A stretch of 18,874 nucleotides of DNA from Acidobacteriota bacterium. Lineage in GTDB: Bacteria; Acidobacteriota; Vicinamibacteria; Vicinamibacterales; UBA2999. The notes under the pieces are model-generated. The model was not told where the DNA came from. It saw only the letters and a list, made by a program, of their open reading frames with translations, and did no database searches. The position numbers were made by a program, and so were the translations under genes. Position 1 is the first letter of the stretch; every line of letters begins with the position of its first letter. Where the stretch lies: assembly GCA_947465645.1 (NCBI GenBank), contig CANIBQ010000096.1, positions 1 through 18,874 of the forward strand, read 5' to 3'. Of the stretch, positions 17,477 through 18,874 are shown piece after piece.

Positions 17477-18649
17477 ATGTCCCCACCCGCCTATGCGGTG
17501 GCTCGCTCGGTGGCCCCCAGGGTAGCCGAGCACCTGCGGCTTCATCGCGCGAATGCACCCGATCTGGGTACGGTCGCCGTCGCCGATCTCCTTCCGGATG
17601 CGCCGGTCATCGAGGCGCTCGTCGACGCCGCGTTCTGGGCGAGCGTGCGGCGCGAGGAGGGGTACGTCCCGAAGATCTCCCTCGCGTTCCTCCCCCCGCT
17701 TCCCGAGGTCATGCCGCTTCGATTCGAGCGGCCGATCTCGCTCGATCCGAGCGCCCTGACTCGGCTTGCGGCTGCCGTGGAGCGGCCCGGCATTCATCTT
17801 GGGGTCTGGTCCGCCTCAGCCATGGCTACGGCGCGACACCTGTCGACCGGGCCTCTTGAAGTCTGGGGCACCACTCACGCCATTCCGCCATTCTGCTTCG
17901 TGGTGGAGGTCATCGCGGCAGGCCTTCTCGTCCTGAAGCACCGGCCGCGCGAGGAATCACGGAAGTTCGTCAACGTGGCGGTGCTCGAAGGCGATCGCAT
18001 CAAGATCGTGGACGAAGACGCCACGCGCATCGCCGATTGCCCGGCACTGCTGGCGTCGATGATCGGTTTCGACACGCAAGAGGGAGCGGACGGCTCGACG
18101 AGCATTCTGGTGCAGCTCGCGCTCTCGATGCGGAAACATGGGCGGGGCGGGATCATGCTCGTGGTGCCAGGCGATACCGAGGCGTGGCGCGAGTCGATCG
18201 TCCAGCCAATCAACTATGCCGTCAGCCCGTCGTACACCGAGTTGGGCGACCTGGTCGCCGCCGGGCGCGGGAATACGGAGCGGCATGAATGGCTCGAAAC
18301 CGTGAGCCGCGCGGTTGACGCGATCGCCGGCACCACGGCCGTGGACGGCGCGACGGTGATCAGCACCCGCTACGACGTGCTGGCGTTTGGCGCCAAGATC
18401 GGACGCCGCAAGGGCGCACCGCAGATCGAACGGATCGTCGTCACCGAACCGGTCGAAGGTTCGACGCCCGAGTGGATGCATCCCGGTCAGCTCGGTGGCA
18501 CCCGTCACCTCTCGGCCGCGCAGTTCGTGCACGACCAGCCCGAGGCGATGGCGCTGGTCGCGTCCCAGGACGGCCGGTTTACGATCTTCGCCTGGTCGCC
18601 CTGCGACGCAGCCGTGCACGCCCACCGCGTCGAAACGCTCCTTCTCTAA
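17477..18649 (+). CDS. Diadenylate cyclase-like (DisA_N/DAC fold) protein with N-terminal sensor-like region
   Basis: A 390-residue soluble protein without signal peptide or membrane segments. Residues about 205-385 resemble the DAC domain that makes cyclic di-AMP from two ATP. They include a GGIMLVV strand, the DGA motif at Asp290-Ala292, FGAKI, then GTRHLSAA at 341-348 and ALVASQDGRFTIFAW. Canonical enzymes have DGA and GTRHRAA; here the RHR motif reads Arg343-His344-Leu345. Residues 1-205 are not a known DNA-binding or membrane domain to my eye. They could be the sensor-like domain named DACNV in databases; I cannot confirm this by search. The gene starts 7 bp after ftsH, so it belongs to the same operon. 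An ftsH-folP-DAC order is known from other bacteria, which fits. Activity is uncertain because of the changed motif. Confidence 0.65.
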   Translation: MSPPAYAVARSVAPRVAEHLRLHRANAPDLGTVAVADLLPDAPVIEALVDAAFWASVRREEGYVPKISLAFLPPLPEVMPLRFERPISLDPSALTRLAAAVERPGIHLGVWSASAMATARHLSTGPLEVWGTTHAIPPFCFVVEVIAAGLLVLKHRPREESRKFVNVAVLEGDRIKIVDEDATRIADCPALLASMIGFDTQEGADGSTSILVQLALSMRKHGRGGIMLVVPGDTEAWRESIVQPINYAVSPSYTELGDLVAAGRGNTERHEWLETVSRAVDAIAGTTAVDGATVISTRYDVLAFGAKIGRRKGAPQIERIVVTEPVEGSTPEWMHPGQLGGTRHLSAAQFVHDQPEAMALVASQDGRFTIFAWSPCDAAVHAHRVETLLL

Positions 18650-18676
18650 CCCCTATCCCCTGCCCCTATCCCCCAC
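18650..18676 (+). repeat. CCCCTAT short tandem repeat after the operon
   Basis: Immediately after the last stop codon the sequence reads CCCCTAT, CCCCTG, CCCCTAT and CCCCCAC. This is a degenerate tandem of 7-mers (one of 6) and a different family from the TAGAGCC heptamers. It has no dyad symmetry and no T-tract, so it is not a terminator. Confidence 0.7.
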
Positions 18677-18685
18677 AACCCGTCG

Positions 18686-18715
18686 ACCCTAGGGCGGTTT
18701 CTATTCGTACGTAGT
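18686..18715. repeat. Flank of the REP-like element, inverted copy of 141-170
   Basis: 26 of 30 bases match the inverted sequence next to the left IS copy, including 19 consecutive bases (GTTTCTATTCGTACGTAGT, 18697-18715). Here it runs directly into the first palindrome of the REP-like doublet, which shows that it is part of that repeat unit. Confidence 0.75.
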
Positions 18716-18777
18716 GTCCGGCTTCAGCCGGACCTTGTGGGCGTCGGCTTTTCACGACGGTCCGGCTAAAGCCGGAC
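18716..18777. repeat. REP-like double palindrome (BIME-like)
   Basis: Two palindromes with identical 8-bp arms, GTCCGGCTTCAGCCGGAC (18716-18733) and GTCCGGCTAAAGCCGGAC (18760-18777), are separated by 26 bp. The spacer holds a third small stem, CGTCG (18742-18746) with CGACG (18755-18759). The two palindromes can also pair with each other (18716-18734 with 18759-18777, 18 of 19 positions), giving one long hairpin of 62 nt. It lies downstream of the operon and could serve as an mRNA 3' end structure. No T-tract follows, so a classic intrinsic terminator is not supported. Confidence 0.85.
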
Positions 18778-18779
18778 AC

Positions 18780-18806
18780 GGTGGGTTCAAGCCGTCGACG
18801 CAACGC
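18780..18806 (+). repeat. IS30-type left terminal inverted repeat (IRL)
   Basis: 27 bp beginning GGTGGGTTCAAG, a perfect inverted match of 114-140. It marks the exact left boundary of the right-hand IS copy. Confidence 0.9.
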
Positions 18807-18826
18807 GATGAATGATCGGAGGGATC

Positions 18827-18874
18827 ATGCAAAGCGTGCGACGATCGCGGATGAGTGCAAGCGACAAGGCAGCG
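18827..18874 (+). CDS. IS30-family transposase, N-terminal fragment (3' end outside window)
   Basis: Sixteen codons are visible, reading MQSVRRSRMSASDKAA. IS30-family transposases of this subgroup commonly begin with a basic stretch, then MSxxxKAxLW, before the helix-turn-helix that binds the terminal repeat. The ATG at 18827-18829 follows GGAGGG by 3 bp. The short fragment alone would be weak evidence; the matching terminal repeat of the left copy supports the call. An upstream ATG at 18808 in another frame gives no transposase-like sequence. Confidence 0.7.
   Translation, partial: MQSVRRSRMSASDKAA

Larger units (their letters stand above)
18780..18874 (+). mobile_element. IS30-family insertion sequence, 5' end only (right copy)
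   Basis: This is the left-hand end of a second IS copy. It begins with the 27-bp terminal repeat (18780-18806), continues with a ribosome binding site GGAGGG (18818-18823) and then the first codons of a transposase. It has the same orientation as the left copy at 1-140. The 27-bp ends of the two partial copies are identical, so they are probably the same IS type. The element starts 2 bp after the second REP palindrome, leaving the dinucleotide AC between them. Confidence 0.82.

Noticed and set aside
18716..18777. CRISPR array or intrinsic terminator
   Set aside because: There are only two repeat units, each a self-complementary palindrome, with a single spacer; and no T-tract follows either hairpin. 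A REP-like doublet explains it better.
1..18874. Composite transposon formed by two IS30-type copies
   Set aside because: The enclosed genes (PBP, clpB, ftsH, efflux) look like ordinary chromosomal genes, the IS copies are incomplete in view, and there is no resistance or catabolic cargo or change in base composition to suggest transfer.

Overview
The window is a GC-rich chromosomal segment from a diderm bacterium. Diderm organisation is shown by the RND/TolC-type tripartite efflux genes and the bifunctional penicillin-binding protein. The mix of a secreted PD40 propeller with an M28 peptidase, an HspR-controlled chaperone operon, heptanucleotide intergenic repeats and GTCCGGCT..AGCCGGAC palindromes suggests Acidobacteriota, perhaps Vicinamibacteria. 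That placement is inferred from gene content only. Both ends of the window lie inside IS30-type insertion sequences, so it may be an assembly contig that broke in repeated IS copies.

Layout. 1-140 is the 3' end of an IS30-family element. 171-5652 (minus strand) encodes an efflux system: a periplasmic adaptor lipoprotein, then one 1447-codon frame that joins an AcrB-type RND permease to a TolC-type outer membrane factor. 5716-7737 (minus) is a class A penicillin-binding protein. 24 bp away and divergent, 7762-10697 (plus) holds two overlapping genes for exported proteins, a PD40 beta-propeller and an M28 metallopeptidase with PA and PDZ regions. 10702-11457 (minus) is a TerC-family membrane protein.

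11546-18649 (plus) is a compact probable operon: hspR, a zinc-finger-less DnaJ (CbpA type), clpB, ftsH and a diadenylate-cyclase-like protein. It begins with a TTGACA-N17-TACACT promoter. The promoter's -35 box is one arm of a TTGACA-N7-TGTCAA inverted repeat that fits the spacing of the HspR operator (HAIR). The simplest reading is an autoregulated heat-shock operon that makes a disaggregase, its J-partner and a membrane protease, with a possible cyclic-dinucleotide protein at the end.

18650-18874 contains CCCCTAT-type repeats, a REP-like double palindrome and the 5' end of a second IS30-type copy. The two IS copies have perfect 27-bp terminal inverted repeats. Both appear to sit at the same place, at the foot of a REP hairpin. 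The observations most worth a second look are this apparent target choice, the permease/outer-membrane-factor fusion with an internal signal peptide, the heat-shock operon with its HAIR-like promoter, and the diadenylate-cyclase-like protein whose RHR motif reads RHL.
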